Below, one piece after another: positions 52,364-61,965 of a stretch of 64,000 bases of DNA. How positions within the stretch are numbered: position 1 is the first letter of the stretch; the number at the start of each line of letters is the position of its first letter. Made by a program: the position numbers and the translations under genes. A model generated the notes under the pieces. The model saw only the letters and a program-made list of their open reading frames with translations. It had not been told where the DNA came from and made no database searches. Source of the DNA: Roseateles sp. YR242 (lineage in GTDB: Bacteria > Pseudomonadota > Gammaproteobacteria > Burkholderiales > Burkholderiaceae_C); the NCBI RefSeq assembly GCF_900109745.1, contig NZ_FOAV01000019.1, forward strand, positions 30,640-94,639. The letters are read 5' to 3'.

Positions 52364-53380
52364 TCAGGCACTCTCCCGGCTCATCAACTCACACGGCAAA
52401 GACACCTGCCTGGGAGGTGTGCGCCCCTCAGCCAGGGCCAGAATGTGCTGGGCCGCGCATTCCCCGATCTCACGCGCAGGTGGGCGGATGGTGCTCAAGC
52501 TGGGCAACAGCTTGTCCGCAAACGCGTAGTCCCCAAAACCGAACAGCGCCACATCGCCCGGTACGGTGAGGCGCCTGCGCTGGGCCGCCAGCACCGCACC
52601 ACAGGCCAAATTGTCGTTGGCAAAGAAGATGGCTTGCGGGCGCGCCCGGCTTCGGTTCATCAAGGCCTCCAGGGCTTGCGCCCCCGCCTCCAAGGGGCCG
52701 ATCTCCGCAGCGGGGGTGTACAGAATCGGTTCCAGACCCCGCTCCTTAAGCGCCTCGATGTAGCCCTCACAACGCTCCTGCGCACTCAGGTCGCCCGCTG
52801 CGCTGTTGTGCACAAAGGCGATGCGCTTGTAGCCCCGCGCCGTCAGGTAACCCACACCGTCCCGGCCCACCTGCCGATGTGAAAACCCGATCTGGTAGGG
52901 CTGGCGGCGCTGCGCCAGATCCCAGGTTTCGATCACCGGCATGCCGGCCGCTTCGATCAGGCGCTCCGTGCCCGTGCTGTGGTGGCGGCTGGTCAACACC
53001 AGTGCTGCGGGCTGCCAGCCGAAGAAGGCACGCACCGCGCGCTCCTCCGCTTCCAGTGAGAAATAGCTGGACGCCAGCAGCAGCTGATAGCCGGCCGAGG
53101 AGAGCCCGTCGGACAGCGACTGCAAGGTGTGCGCAAAGATGGGCCCCGAGATGTTGGGCACCACCATGGCCACCACCTTGTTGTGCGCGGACGCCAGCCC
53201 ACCGGCCGCCAGGTTGGGCACGTAATTCAGCGCCTCCACGGCGGCCTGGATACGGGCACGCGCCTGCTCGCCCACGCGCGCCGGCTCGTTGAAGAAACGC
53301 GACACCGTGATGGAAGAGACGCCGGCCTGCGCCGCCACATCTGCCAAGGTGGGCCTGTCTGTGGCGCGGCGCTTACGCAT
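52364..53380 (-). CDS. LacI-family transcriptional repressor (GntR-like)
   Basis: 338 residues. The N-terminal helix-turn-helix (PTLADVAAQAGVSSITVSRF) and hinge (NYVPNLAAGGLAS) are clear, followed by a periplasmic-binding-protein-like effector domain. The branch resembles GntR (gluconate) rather than LacI itself. It is divergent from a TonB receptor gene with a perfect palindrome TGTTAGCGCTAACA between them, exactly the kind of site LacI/GntR proteins bind. Effector is probably a sugar or sugar acid; the neighbouring genes do not look sugar-related, which is odd. Confidence 0.92.
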   Translation of the reverse strand: MRKRRATDRPTLADVAAQAGVSSITVSRFFNEPARVGEQARARIQAAVEALNYVPNLAAGGLASAHNKVVAMVVPNISGPIFAHTLQSLSDGLSSAGYQLLLASSYFSLEAEERAVRAFFGWQPAALVLTSRHHSTGTERLIEAAGMPVIETWDLAQRRQPYQIGFSHRQVGRDGVGYLTARGYKRIAFVHNSAAGDLSAQERCEGYIEALKERGLEPILYTPAAEIGPLEAGAQALEALMNRSRARPQAIFFANDNLACGAVLAAQRRRLTVPGDVALFGFGDYAFADKLLPSLSTIRPPAREIGECAAQHILALAEGRTPPRQVSLPCELMSRESA

Positions 53381-53433
53381 GGGAATCCTGACTGCGACTG
53401 CGGAATTCGAGTAACCAAATCATCTTTTCTGCT

Positions 53434-53463
53434 TTGACGCTGGGTAACGCCTCTCTCGATGAT
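53434..53463 (+). promoter_or_regulatory. Candidate sigma-70 promoter of the TonB receptor gene
   Basis: TTGACG at 53434-53439, then an 18-bp spacer and GATGAT at 53458-53463. The LacI-type operator at 53472 would overlap the predicted transcription start, a typical repressor position. Confidence 0.4.
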
Positions 53464-53471
53464 GCGGATCA

Positions 53472-53485
53472 TGTTAGCGCTAACA
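53472..53485. promoter_or_regulatory. Perfect LacI/GntR-type operator
   Basis: TGTTAGCGCTAACA is a perfect 14-bp palindrome with the central CG of LacI-family sites. It lies 92 bp from the repressor start and 46 bp before the TonB receptor start, so it can control the receptor operon and perhaps the repressor itself. Confidence 0.88.
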
Positions 53486-53530
53486 CAGCGCGACCGTCAT
53501 TGATCGCTTCTGCAAAAAACGGAGATCGCC

Positions 53531-55882
53531 ATGCGTCCCACGTCTATCGGGTCCTCTTCCTCCAGCCGGGCAACCGAGGGCCCTGGCTGGCGCGTCAACC
53601 AGCTGCTGGGTGCCGCCTTGCTCGCCACCCTGGTGGTGTCGCCGGCGGCGGCGCTGGCCGAGCCCGCCGCCGCATCCACCACATCGGCCCAGGCTGATGA
53701 AAACGGCCAACTGCCCACGGTGACGGTCACGGCGGCCAAGCGCAGCGAGTCCCTGCAGCAGGTGCCGGTGGCTGTCTCGGTGCTGGAGGGAGAAGCCCTG
53801 GAGCAAGCCAACCGCAACACCCTGGGCAGCCTCACCAGTCAGGTGCCCAGCCTGAACTTCCGCACCGGCGCTTCCAACAAGGACACCTCCCTGTTCCTGC
53901 GCGGCGTGGGCACCATCTCCACCTCCCCGGGGGTGGAACCCACGGTCTCCACGGTCATCGACGGCGTTCCCCTGGCGCGCCCGGGCCAGAGCACGCTGGA
54001 CCTGCTGGACGTGCAACGCATCGAGGTGTTGCGCGGCCCCCAGGGCACGCTGTTTGGCAAGAACGCTTCGGCGGGTGTGATCAATATCGTCAGCCGCGAG
54101 CCGGCCTCCGAGCTGGAGCGCTTCATCGATGCCAGTTACTACGGCTTCGGCAACGAAACCCGTCTGCGGGCCGGCATCTCCGGCCCCATCGCACCAGGGC
54201 TGCGCGCCTCACTGACCGCACTGGCCGGCCATGAAGACGGCAATGTCACTAACGTCTACGACGGCAGCCGTGTCAACGGCTATGACAAGCGCGGCGTGCG
54301 CGGCCGCCTGGTCTGGGACATCGACCGCGACAGCAAACTCAGCCTCAGCGCCGATTTCCTGAAGTCGCGTGACGACATCCCGACCGGCGTCGTCACCCGC
54401 ACCAGTCTCATCGCCTACCCCAGCGGCACGGTGAGCACCTACCCGGCCTTTGCCGCCGCGTTGGGCCCTGTCCAGGCCAGCGACGACAACCGCCGCATCA
54501 ACACCAACCTCGCCACCCAGGTGGAGGACCGCAATCGCGGCGTGGCGCTGCAATACGACCGCAAGCTCGGGGGCGGCCATCAGTTGACGGCCATCACCGG
54601 TTGGCGCGCCTGGAACAACGACCAGTTGCAGGACGGGGATCGGCTCAGCGCCGCTGCCGTGGGCCTGCCCCAGTCCCACGACCATGGTCAGCTGGACTTT
54701 GAACAGCTCTCCCAGGAGGTGCGCATCGCTTCTCCGCTGGGCCAGAACTTCGGGCTGCCCATTGACTACGTTGCGGGCTTGCTGACCTTCCACACCAAGG
54801 ACAAGGAAATCTATCGGCGCGATGTGCTGCGCGTGGTGGCCAATGGCACCGACTACAGCGACTGGGGCGAAGCCCACTACGGCAGCAACAGCCACAGCAC
54901 GGCCGTGTTCGGTGAAGGCCGCTGGCACTTCTCGCCCAGCTGGCGCGCCATTGCAGGCGCACGCTGGACGCAGGACCGGCTCGATTTCAACCACGAGCGC
55001 GAGCGCAGCACACCGGACGCCCAGTTCAACGGCGCCATCCCCGGCGTCAACCCGGCAGTCTCGATCAATGGCGACACCAGCGCCATCGGCCGTTCCGGCC
55101 GCCTGGGCCTGCAAAATGACCTGAGCGAATCGGCCACCGCCTATCTGACCTACACCCGCGGCTACAAGGGCCCGGCCTTCAACGTCTTCTTCAACATGCT
55201 GGCGCGGGATGCGCTGGCACTCAAGCCCGAGACCTCCAACAGCGTGGAGCTGGGCCTGAAGTCGGAATGGCTGGACCGGCGTGTGCGCCTGAACGTGGCG
55301 GCGTTCTCCACGGACTACAAGAACTACCAGGCCAACTTCTACGACACGGTGGACGGCACGGTGGTCACCCGGCTGATCAACGCCGGTGAAGTCTCCAGCC
55401 GTGGCCTGGAGATCGACCTCCAGGCCCAGGCCACCCGGCAGCTGTCGGTCTCCGCCGCGCTGGCCTATGTGCATGCCCGCATCGACCAGTTCAACTGCCC
55501 GGCAGGCGCGGCCGCCAGCTGCGATGTGAATGGCAAGCCGCTGCCCTTCTCGCCGGACTGGAAAGCCAGCGTGCAGGCCAGCTACCGCATCCCGCTGGCG
55601 GAGGGCCGCCAACTGGAGCTGGGCACGGACTACGCCTGGCAGAGCAAGGTCCAGTACGACATCGGCCAGTTCGCCGACACCATCCAGGGCGCCTACGGCA
55701 TCTGGAACGCCAGCATCGCGGTGGCACAGCCCACCAAGGGCTGGCGGGTGGCCCTGCTGGCCAAGAACCTGCTGGACAAGTCCTACGCGCCCTTCCTCGG
55801 CCGTGGTTCCACCTTCGTGAACCGCTGGGTGCCGCGTGATGACCAGCGCTATTTTGGTGTGCAGGCCCGTTATGACTTCTGA
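53531..55882 (+). CDS. TonB-dependent outer membrane receptor
   Basis: 783 residues with an extended signal region (cleavage about residue 43, ALA). The plug domain shows LPTVTVTAAKRSESLQQVPV, the TonB-box/plug start, then VDGVPLARPGQSTLDLLD-like and VLRGPQGTLFGKNASAGVIN, the standard plug signature. The beta-barrel ends in the terminal Phe motif QARYDF. It would import a bulky ligand. The downstream flavin monooxygenase and sulfonate-type binding protein suggest an organosulfur or similar substrate rather than iron. Confidence 0.93.
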   Translation: MRPTSIGSSSSSRATEGPGWRVNQLLGAALLATLVVSPAAALAEPAAASTTSAQADENGQLPTVTVTAAKRSESLQQVPVAVSVLEGEALEQANRNTLGSLTSQVPSLNFRTGASNKDTSLFLRGVGTISTSPGVEPTVSTVIDGVPLARPGQSTLDLLDVQRIEVLRGPQGTLFGKNASAGVINIVSREPASELERFIDASYYGFGNETRLRAGISGPIAPGLRASLTALAGHEDGNVTNVYDGSRVNGYDKRGVRGRLVWDIDRDSKLSLSADFLKSRDDIPTGVVTRTSLIAYPSGTVSTYPAFAAALGPVQASDDNRRINTNLATQVEDRNRGVALQYDRKLGGGHQLTAITGWRAWNNDQLQDGDRLSAAAVGLPQSHDHGQLDFEQLSQEVRIASPLGQNFGLPIDYVAGLLTFHTKDKEIYRRDVLRVVANGTDYSDWGEAHYGSNSHSTAVFGEGRWHFSPSWRAIAGARWTQDRLDFNHERERSTPDAQFNGAIPGVNPAVSINGDTSAIGRSGRLGLQNDLSESATAYLTYTRGYKGPAFNVFFNMLARDALALKPETSNSVELGLKSEWLDRRVRLNVAAFSTDYKNYQANFYDTVDGTVVTRLINAGEVSSRGLEIDLQAQATRQLSVSAALAYVHARIDQFNCPAGAAASCDVNGKPLPFSPDWKASVQASYRIPLAEGRQLELGTDYAWQSKVQYDIGQFADTIQGAYGIWNASIAVAQPTKGWRVALLAKNLLDKSYAPFLGRGSTFVNRWVPRDDQRYFGVQARYDF

Positions 55883-57266
55883 TCGCCTCCACGACAGCCC
55901 GGCGGGGAACAAGCCTCGCCGCATGCACCTCGGCGCCTTCCTGCTCGAGTCCGGGCACCACGTGGCCTCCTGGCGCCATCCCGACGTGCCGCGCGCCGCC
56001 GGGCTGGACCTGGCGCTCTACCAGCACCTGGCACGAGAGGCGGAATCCGCCGGGCTGGACGCGATCTTCCTGGCCGACTCGGTCGCCACCGAAGACGGCC
56101 CCGGTGCGGAGCGTTTCTCCCGCTCCACCCGCTTCGAGCCCATCACGCTGCTGTCTGCGCTGGCCGCCTCGACCGAGCGGATCGGCCTGGTGAGCACGGT
56201 CACCACCAGCTACCACGAGCCCTATTCAGTGGCGCGCCAGCTCGCCTCGCTGGACCAGCTCTCCGGCGGGCGCGTCGGCTGGAATGTCGTCACCTCGGAC
56301 AACGCCAGCGAGGCCGGCAACTTCGGCCGGGAGACCCACCGCGCCCACGGTGACCGCTACGCCCGCGCGGCCGAGTTCCTGCGTGTGGTGCAAGGCCTGT
56401 GGGACAGCTGGGAAGACGACGCCCTGCTGGACGACCGCCCAGGCGGCCGCTTCTATGACCCGGCCAAGCGCCATGAGCTGCGCCACCGTGGCGCCCACTT
56501 CTCCGTACGCGGGCCGTTGAACGTGGCCCGTTCACCGCAGGGCCAGCCGGTCATCGTGCAGGCGGGTGCCTCGGAGGCTGGCCGCCAACTGGCCGCAGCC
56601 AGTGCAGAGCTGGTCTTCACCGCGCAGTCCAGCAAGGCCGCGGCCCAGGCGTTTTATGCGGACCTCAAGTCCCGTACGCAAGCTGCCGGCCGTTCGCCGG
56701 ACGCCATCCGCATCCTGCCGGGTGTCTACGTCGTGGTGGCCCCCACCCGCCAGGAGGCGCAGGACCGCCAGGCTGCCCTGCAATCGCTGGTGCACCGCGA
56801 CGCGGCCCTGGGCCTGCTTTCCCGCATGATCGGCAATATCGACCTGCGCGGCTATGACTGGGACCAGCCCCTGCCCGAGCTGCCGCAGACCGACAGCGGC
56901 CAGCGCAGCCGCCAGCAACTGCTGACCCAACTCGGCGCGGACAACGGCCTGACACTGGGCCAGCTGGCCACGGCCGTCACGGGCGGGCGCGGCCATCTCT
57001 CGCTGGTGGGTAGCGTCCAGGAGGTGGCCGATGTGCTGCACGACTGGTTCGAATCCCGCGCTGCCGACGGCTTCAACCTGATGGCGCCCGTACTGCCCAC
57101 CGGCTTCGAAGCCATCACCCGCCTGCTGGTACCGGAACTGCGCCGCCGCGGCCTAGTCCGCGAACGTTATGAGGGCCGCACCCTGCGCGAGCACCTCGGC
57201 CTGGCCCGCCCCGCTCACCGCCCCCCGGCGGCCCACGTGGCCGCCTTCCAGGAGCCCTCCGCATGA
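55872..57266 (+). CDS. LLM-class flavin monooxygenase (NtaA/SnaA/DszA family)
   Basis: 464 residues from ATG 55872, overlapping the TonB gene by 11 bp; an inner ATG at 55923 gives the more canonical start MHLGAFLLESGHHVASWRHP. FMN-dependent monooxygenase features are AESAGLDAIFLADSVATEDG and LDQLSGGRVGWNVVTSDNAS, as in NtaA, SnaA and DszA. Such enzymes oxidise nitrilotriacetate, sulfones or sulfonates using reduced flavin from a partner reductase. None of the neighbours is an obvious flavin reductase. The stop overlaps the binding-protein start by 4 bp. Confidence 0.92.
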   Translation: MTSDRLHDSPAGNKPRRMHLGAFLLESGHHVASWRHPDVPRAAGLDLALYQHLAREAESAGLDAIFLADSVATEDGPGAERFSRSTRFEPITLLSALAASTERIGLVSTVTTSYHEPYSVARQLASLDQLSGGRVGWNVVTSDNASEAGNFGRETHRAHGDRYARAAEFLRVVQGLWDSWEDDALLDDRPGGRFYDPAKRHELRHRGAHFSVRGPLNVARSPQGQPVIVQAGASEAGRQLAAASAELVFTAQSSKAAAQAFYADLKSRTQAAGRSPDAIRILPGVYVVVAPTRQEAQDRQAALQSLVHRDAALGLLSRMIGNIDLRGYDWDQPLPELPQTDSGQRSRQQLLTQLGADNGLTLGQLATAVTGGRGHLSLVGSVQEVADVLHDWFESRAADGFNLMAPVLPTGFEAITRLLVPELRRRGLVRERYEGRTLREHLGLARPAHRPPAAHVAAFQEPSA

Positions 57267-58243
57267 AACGACGTCATCTGCTTGCCACCCTGCCCGCGGC
57301 GGCTGCCGCCCTTCACGGCCTGCCCCGCGCGCTGGCGGCCGACACCGGCAAGGTGCTTCGTGTCGGTTTCCAGAAAGGGGGCCTGCTGCTGCAGGTGAAG
57401 GCCCGCGGCGTGCTGGAGCAACGGCTGGCGCCGCTGGGCTGGCAGGTGCGCTGGCTGGAGTTTCCGGCCGGCCCGCAACTGTTGGAGGCTTTCAACGTCA
57501 ACGCGATCGACATCGGCACCACTGGTGCACCGCCACCGATCTTTGCGCAGGCGGCCGGTACGGACTTCGTCTACTTCGCCGCCGAGCCCGGCCAGCCGCA
57601 CAGCGAGGCCATCATCGTCAAGCCGGAGAGCCCGCTGCGCAGCCTGGCCGACCTGAAGGACCGGCGCATCGGGCTGCAAAAGGGTTCCAGTTCGCACTAC
57701 CTGCTGCTGGCCGCGCTGGGCAAGGCGGGCCTGGGCTGGGCCGACGTGCAGCCGGTCTTCCTGGCACCGGCCGACGCCCGCGCCGCCTTCGAGCGTGGCG
57801 CCATCGATGCGTGGGTGGTGTGGGACCCCTACCTGACCTTTGCGCAAGCGGCCACGAAGTCCCGCGTGCTGGTGGACTTCAGCGCCTTTGCACCGGTGGC
57901 GCCACCTTGGAGTTTCTATGAGGCCCGCAAGGCGTTTGCCGCCGAGCAGCCCGCGCTGCTGCGTGACCACGTGGTGCCCGTGCTGGCCGAGGCGGGTGCC
58001 TGGGCCAATGCCAACCCGCAGGCCGCCGCCAAGCTGCTGGCACCGTTGTTTGGCATGGATGAGGCCTTGCTGCTGCAGCTTCAGCAACGGGTACGGTTTG
58101 GTGCGCGGCTGCTCAACGACACCATCGCTGCGGACCAGCAGCGGGTCGCCGATGCATTCGCCTCGCAGCGGCTGATTCCGAAGCCCATCCGGGTTCGCGA
58201 GGCCTGGGCGCCTGTCTTGTATCCGGCTGCCACCAAGGCTTGA
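57263..58243 (+). CDS. SsuA-like ABC transporter substrate-binding protein
   Basis: 326 residues. The N-terminus MKRRHLLATLPAAAAALHGL is a signal ending near residue 25. The sulfonate-type core is VLRVGFQKGGLLLQVKARGV, then FNVNAIDIGTTGAPPPIF and RIGLQKGSSSHYLLLAALGK, matching aliphatic-sulfonate and taurine binding proteins. No permease or ATPase genes follow, so it must work with a transporter encoded elsewhere. It is co-translated with the monooxygenase, supporting a shared substrate. Confidence 0.9.
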   Translation: MKRRHLLATLPAAAAALHGLPRALAADTGKVLRVGFQKGGLLLQVKARGVLEQRLAPLGWQVRWLEFPAGPQLLEAFNVNAIDIGTTGAPPPIFAQAAGTDFVYFAAEPGQPHSEAIIVKPESPLRSLADLKDRRIGLQKGSSSHYLLLAALGKAGLGWADVQPVFLAPADARAAFERGAIDAWVVWDPYLTFAQAATKSRVLVDFSAFAPVAPPWSFYEARKAFAAEQPALLRDHVVPVLAEAGAWANANPQAAAKLLAPLFGMDEALLLQLQQRVRFGARLLNDTIAADQQRVADAFASQRLIPKPIRVREAWAPVLYPAATKA

Positions 58244-58401
58244 ACGGCGGCGGATCATCCGCCGACTGGCGTCGCCATCTGGTTCATGTTGGGGTCAACT
58301 CGGGTCCAGGGCGAGGTTCAAGTCCCGTCCGTGAGCTGTTCAAAAGACCGGCCACAATGCGGGTCGCCGCGCCCCACCGTGCGCGCGTGCGACCCACAAC
58401 A

Positions 58402-59397
58402 ATGCCTGAGACGAACATGCCGACGACGTCCATCCCCCTGCAGCGCTTTCTTCCCTCCGCCAGTCCCCTCGCCTTCGGCTGCATGGGGCTCGGCGGTCAC
58501 TGGGACCAGACGCCCTACACCGAAGCGCATGTGGCCCACGCCCATGCCGCCGTCGAAGCTGCGCTGGAGATTGGCGTCACGCTGTTCGACCATGCAGACA
58601 TCTACACCTTCGGCAAGGCCGAATCGGTCTTTGGCGAGCTGATGCGCCGCCAGCCCTCGCTGCGTGACCGCGTGGTGCTGCAGAGCAAATGCGGCATCCG
58701 TTTTGCGGATGCCGACGGCCCGAAGCGTTTTGACCTGTCGGGCGCCTACATTGTGTCGGCGACGGAAGCCAGCCTGAAGCGCCTGGGCACCGAGCAACTG
58801 GACATCCTGCTGCTGCACCGGCCGGACCCGCTGTGGGAGCCCGAGGAGATTGCCCATGCCTTCCGCCATCTGCGCGAGCAAGGCAAGGTGCGGCACTTCG
58901 GCGTCTCCAACATGCAGGCGAGCCAGATCGCATGGCTGAGCCGTTCGCTGGACCAGCCGCTGGTGGCCAACCAGCTCGAGATCGGCCTGGGCCATCTGGA
59001 ACCGATCGAAGCCGGCACCACCTTCAATGATCGTCAGGCCGCTGCACGGCCCGGCAGCCTGGCCTGGGGCGGCACGCTGGAACATTGCCAGCAGCATGGC
59101 ATCCAGCTGCAGGCCTGGGCATCCCTGGCACGTGGCCGCTTCAGCGGCGAGACCACCCAGGACCCCGCAGACGAACCGGCGCGCCAGCTGGTGCATGAAC
59201 TGGCGCAGCGCCACGGCGTGAGCCCGGAGGGCGTGCTGCTGGCCTGGCTGATGCGCCACCCCGCCGGCATCCAGCCGGTGATTGGCACCAGCCAGCCCGC
59301 GCGCATCCGCGCCTGTGGCGATGCGCTCAAGCTGACGCTGAGCCGTGGCGAGTGGTACGCGCTGTATGAGGCAGCCCGGGGCAAGGCACTGCCCTGA
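58402..59397 (+). CDS. Aldo/keto reductase
   Basis: 331 residues if ATG 58402 is used; ATG 58417 is equally possible. A TIM-barrel reductase: FGCMGLGGHWDQTP start, catalytic Tyr in FDHADIYTFGKAESVFGEL, Lys in LQSKCGIRF and His in LLLHRPDPLWEP. It most resembles the YdhF-type branch. It follows the binding-protein gene after 158 bp on the same strand and may reduce an aldehyde released by the monooxygenase; the functional link is inference. Confidence 0.9.
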   Translation: MPETNMPTTSIPLQRFLPSASPLAFGCMGLGGHWDQTPYTEAHVAHAHAAVEAALEIGVTLFDHADIYTFGKAESVFGELMRRQPSLRDRVVLQSKCGIRFADADGPKRFDLSGAYIVSATEASLKRLGTEQLDILLLHRPDPLWEPEEIAHAFRHLREQGKVRHFGVSNMQASQIAWLSRSLDQPLVANQLEIGLGHLEPIEAGTTFNDRQAAARPGSLAWGGTLEHCQQHGIQLQAWASLARGRFSGETTQDPADEPARQLVHELAQRHGVSPEGVLLAWLMRHPAGIQPVIGTSQPARIRACGDALKLTLSRGEWYALYEAARGKALP

Positions 59398-59450
59398 GGG
59401 CAGCCTGGCGTCGGGTTGTGACGCGTCAAGTCACGTCACGGCTCGTCTCG

Positions 59451-60512
59451 TCAAAAAGCTTGCGCCAGCTCAGCCACCAGCGCGGCTGCGCCAACCTCCT
59501 TCAGGCCGGTGAAGTTCTGGCCCGCCCACAGCGGAGAGAAGTCCCCGCTGCCTTGCGCTTCGGCCTTGGCCCGCAGCGGCGCCAGCGCATTGCCCGCCAG
59601 CGGGAAGGCCGGTGCCAGCTCGTTGATCGGCCCGACCTCGCGCATCAGGCGGTTGACGATGCCCCGTGCGGGACGGCCGGTCATGAGATTGGTCACTGCC
59701 GTGTGATGGCCCTGCGGTTCGCGCAGAACCTGCCGGTGCGGCGCACTGGTGAGTGCCTCCTCGCACAGCATGAAGGCGGTGCCCACCTGCACGGCGCTGG
59801 CCCCTAGTGCCAGGGCCGCCTGGATGCCCGCCGCAGTCACGATGCCGCCGGTCGCAATGACCGGCACGCTCACGGCGTTCACGATCTGCGGCAGCAGCGC
59901 AAGGGTGCCGGCCTGACGGGTGAGGTCAGTGCTGAGGAAGTGGCCGCGATGACCGCCCGCCTCCCATCCTTGCGCGATCACCGCGTCCACGCCATGCGCC
60001 TCCAGCCAGACGGCCTCCTCCACCGTGGTGGCACTGGAGATGACACGGCTGCCCCAGCCCTTCACCCGGGCCAACAGGTCCGGCGCGGGCAGCCCGAAGT
60101 GGAAACTGATCACCGGTGGCTTGAAGGCTTCCACCACGTCTGCCACCGCATGGCTGAAGGGTTGCCTGCCCACACCCGCGACAATGCTGCTGGCATCCAC
60201 GCCGAACTCGCTGAAATAAGGCGCCAGCCGTTCGCGCCAACGCGCCTCCCGCGCCGGGTCCGGCAGCGGCGAGACATGGGCGAAGAAATTGACATTGAAT
60301 GGGCGATGCGTGCCGGCCCGCAGTGCCTCGAGTTCACGTTGCAGTGCGTCCAGCGGAAGCAAGGCGGCGGGCAGTGAGCCCAGGCCCCCGGCCTCGCTCA
60401 CCGCGATGGCCAGGCCGGCGGCCTGCACCCCGGCCATGGGTGCCTGGATGAGCGGGAGGTGTGTGCTCAGCACATCGGCAGCGAAGTCGAGGGGAGACAG
60501 CGAAGTGGTCAT
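59451..60512 (-). CDS. Nitronate monooxygenase (2-nitropropane dioxygenase family)
   Basis: 353 residues from ATG 60512. A flavin TIM-barrel with the FMN-binding start LPLIQAPMAGVQAAGLAIAV, the catalytic His in WEAGGHRGHFLS, and VPVIATGGIVTAAGIQAALA with the phosphate-binding region LGASAVQVGTAFMLCEEA. It oxidises nitronates (or similar reactive carbanions) in detoxification. It is convergent with the aldo/keto reductase gene, with 53 bp between stop codons. Confidence 0.94.
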   Translation of the reverse strand: MTTSLSPLDFAADVLSTHLPLIQAPMAGVQAAGLAIAVSEAGGLGSLPAALLPLDALQRELEALRAGTHRPFNVNFFAHVSPLPDPAREARWRERLAPYFSEFGVDASSIVAGVGRQPFSHAVADVVEAFKPPVISFHFGLPAPDLLARVKGWGSRVISSATTVEEAVWLEAHGVDAVIAQGWEAGGHRGHFLSTDLTRQAGTLALLPQIVNAVSVPVIATGGIVTAAGIQAALALGASAVQVGTAFMLCEEALTSAPHRQVLREPQGHHTAVTNLMTGRPARGIVNRLMREVGPINELAPAFPLAGNALAPLRAKAEAQGSGDFSPLWAGQNFTGLKEVGAAALVAELAQAF

Positions 60513-60861
60513 GGTGCGAGAACCCTTAACGGACGGAGATGACAGCAACCTCGGCTTGCAGGAGTGATGCAGAGGTTCCCTGGCCATCATCGCAAAAACG
60601 GATTCACCCTGGCCGGCCCTGGCGACCACAGGGACAGCACAAGGCGACCGAAGAGGCAGCTGAGGGCGACATGAGCACGTTGCCCCACTCGCGGCGGACG
60701 CGAGCGCCTCCCGCCGCTGCGGCCCCGTCAGGCCGGCGGGCACGCAAGGCGCTCACTCACCTCGGGGGGCTGCCTTCCGGCCGCAGAGGTTTAGACTGGC
60801 CGCACCGCCAGAGAACACCTCGCATCAGAGGTTCCGACGGGGTCCAGGGAGCATCTTCCGT
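60513..60861. other. Intergenic region between nitronate monooxygenase and GGDEF genes
   Basis: 349 bp, divergent. No gene, repeat or strong promoter sequence was recognised. Confidence 0.5.
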
Positions 60862-61926
60862 ATGGTTTCGTCCATGCCGAACCCTGATGCCCTGCTCCGT
60901 ATCATCGATCTGCATGCCCAGGTCGCCCAGTTGGGCTTGGACCTGGCCGGTGTGATGTCCCTCGCGGTGAACGGCACGCTCTCGCTCGTGCACGCGGATG
61001 GCGCTGCCATCGAGATGGCCGAAGGCGACGAGCTGGTGTATCGCGCCGTGGCCGGCAGTGCGGCCAATCAACTCGGCGCCCGGGTCTCGCGGGACAAAAG
61101 CCTCTCCGGCGTGTGCCTGAAACGCGGCGTGCCCTTGATCTGCGACGACGCCGACGCCGACCCGCGCGTGGACCAGCGCGCCTGCCGCCGCGTGGGGCTG
61201 CGCTCCATGGTGGTGCTGCCGCTCATGCACATGGGCTCCCCGGTGGGGGTGCTCAAGGCTTATGCCCATCAGCCTGGCCGGTTCGGACGGGACGACATTG
61301 ACGTGCTGGAGCTACTGGCCAAGCTGATGGCGGCCACCATGTACTGGGCCACGCGCTATGGCCGGGACGACCTGTTCCACCGCGCCACGCACGATGAGCT
61401 CACTGGCCTGGCCAATCGATCGTTGTTCATGGACCGCGCCCGGCATTCCATCGCAGAGGCGGAGCGCGGCATGCCTGCGGTGGCCGTGCTGCTGCTGGAC
61501 ATGGACGGGCTGAAGACCATCAACGACACGCTGGGCCATGCCGCCGGGGATGCGGCCCTGATCGAGTTCAGCCGCCGGCTGTCAGTGGCCACGCGGGATT
61601 CGGATACGGTGGCGCGCCTGGGTGGCGATGAGTTTGCCGTGCTGCTGGGCCGGGTGGAAACACGCGAAGCGCTGGCATTGACCGTGGAGCGGCTGCAAGG
61701 CGCCGTGGACGGGACCATGGTGCTGAACGGCCAGACGGTGCCGCTGCGCGGCAGCGCAGGCGGGGCGCGTTATCCGGAAGACGGGATGGAGGCCACGCTG
61801 CTGGTGGAGGTGGCCGACCGGCGGATGTACAGCGCCAAGCGGCGCCGCAAGGCGGAGCAACCCGCGCCAGCGTGGCCGCCCGCCGCCGCAGACGCGCTGG
61901 ACGGGCGCTGGTCATCCATGCATTGA
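60862..61926 (+). CDS. GAF-GGDEF diguanylate cyclase
   Basis: 354 residues. A GAF domain (about 20-155; VMSLAVNGTLSLVHADGAAI, then SMVVLPLMHMGSPVGVLKAY) precedes a GGDEF domain (from LTGLANRSLFMDRA) with the active site LGGDEF and an RDSD inhibitory-site motif five residues upstream. There is no membrane segment, so it should act in the cytoplasm, producing c-di-GMP when the GAF domain is occupied. It is the second GAF-GGDEF protein in this window; the two differ in sequence, so they are not a recent duplicate. Confidence 0.92.
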   Translation: MVSSMPNPDALLRIIDLHAQVAQLGLDLAGVMSLAVNGTLSLVHADGAAIEMAEGDELVYRAVAGSAANQLGARVSRDKSLSGVCLKRGVPLICDDADADPRVDQRACRRVGLRSMVVLPLMHMGSPVGVLKAYAHQPGRFGRDDIDVLELLAKLMAATMYWATRYGRDDLFHRATHDELTGLANRSLFMDRARHSIAEAERGMPAVAVLLLDMDGLKTINDTLGHAAGDAALIEFSRRLSVATRDSDTVARLGGDEFAVLLGRVETREALALTVERLQGAVDGTMVLNGQTVPLRGSAGGARYPEDGMEATLLVEVADRRMYSAKRRRKAEQPAPAWPPAAADALDGRWSSMH

Positions 61927-61965
61927 ACCGACGCAGCCGGGCCATGCCGGCTGGCGGCTGTCACT

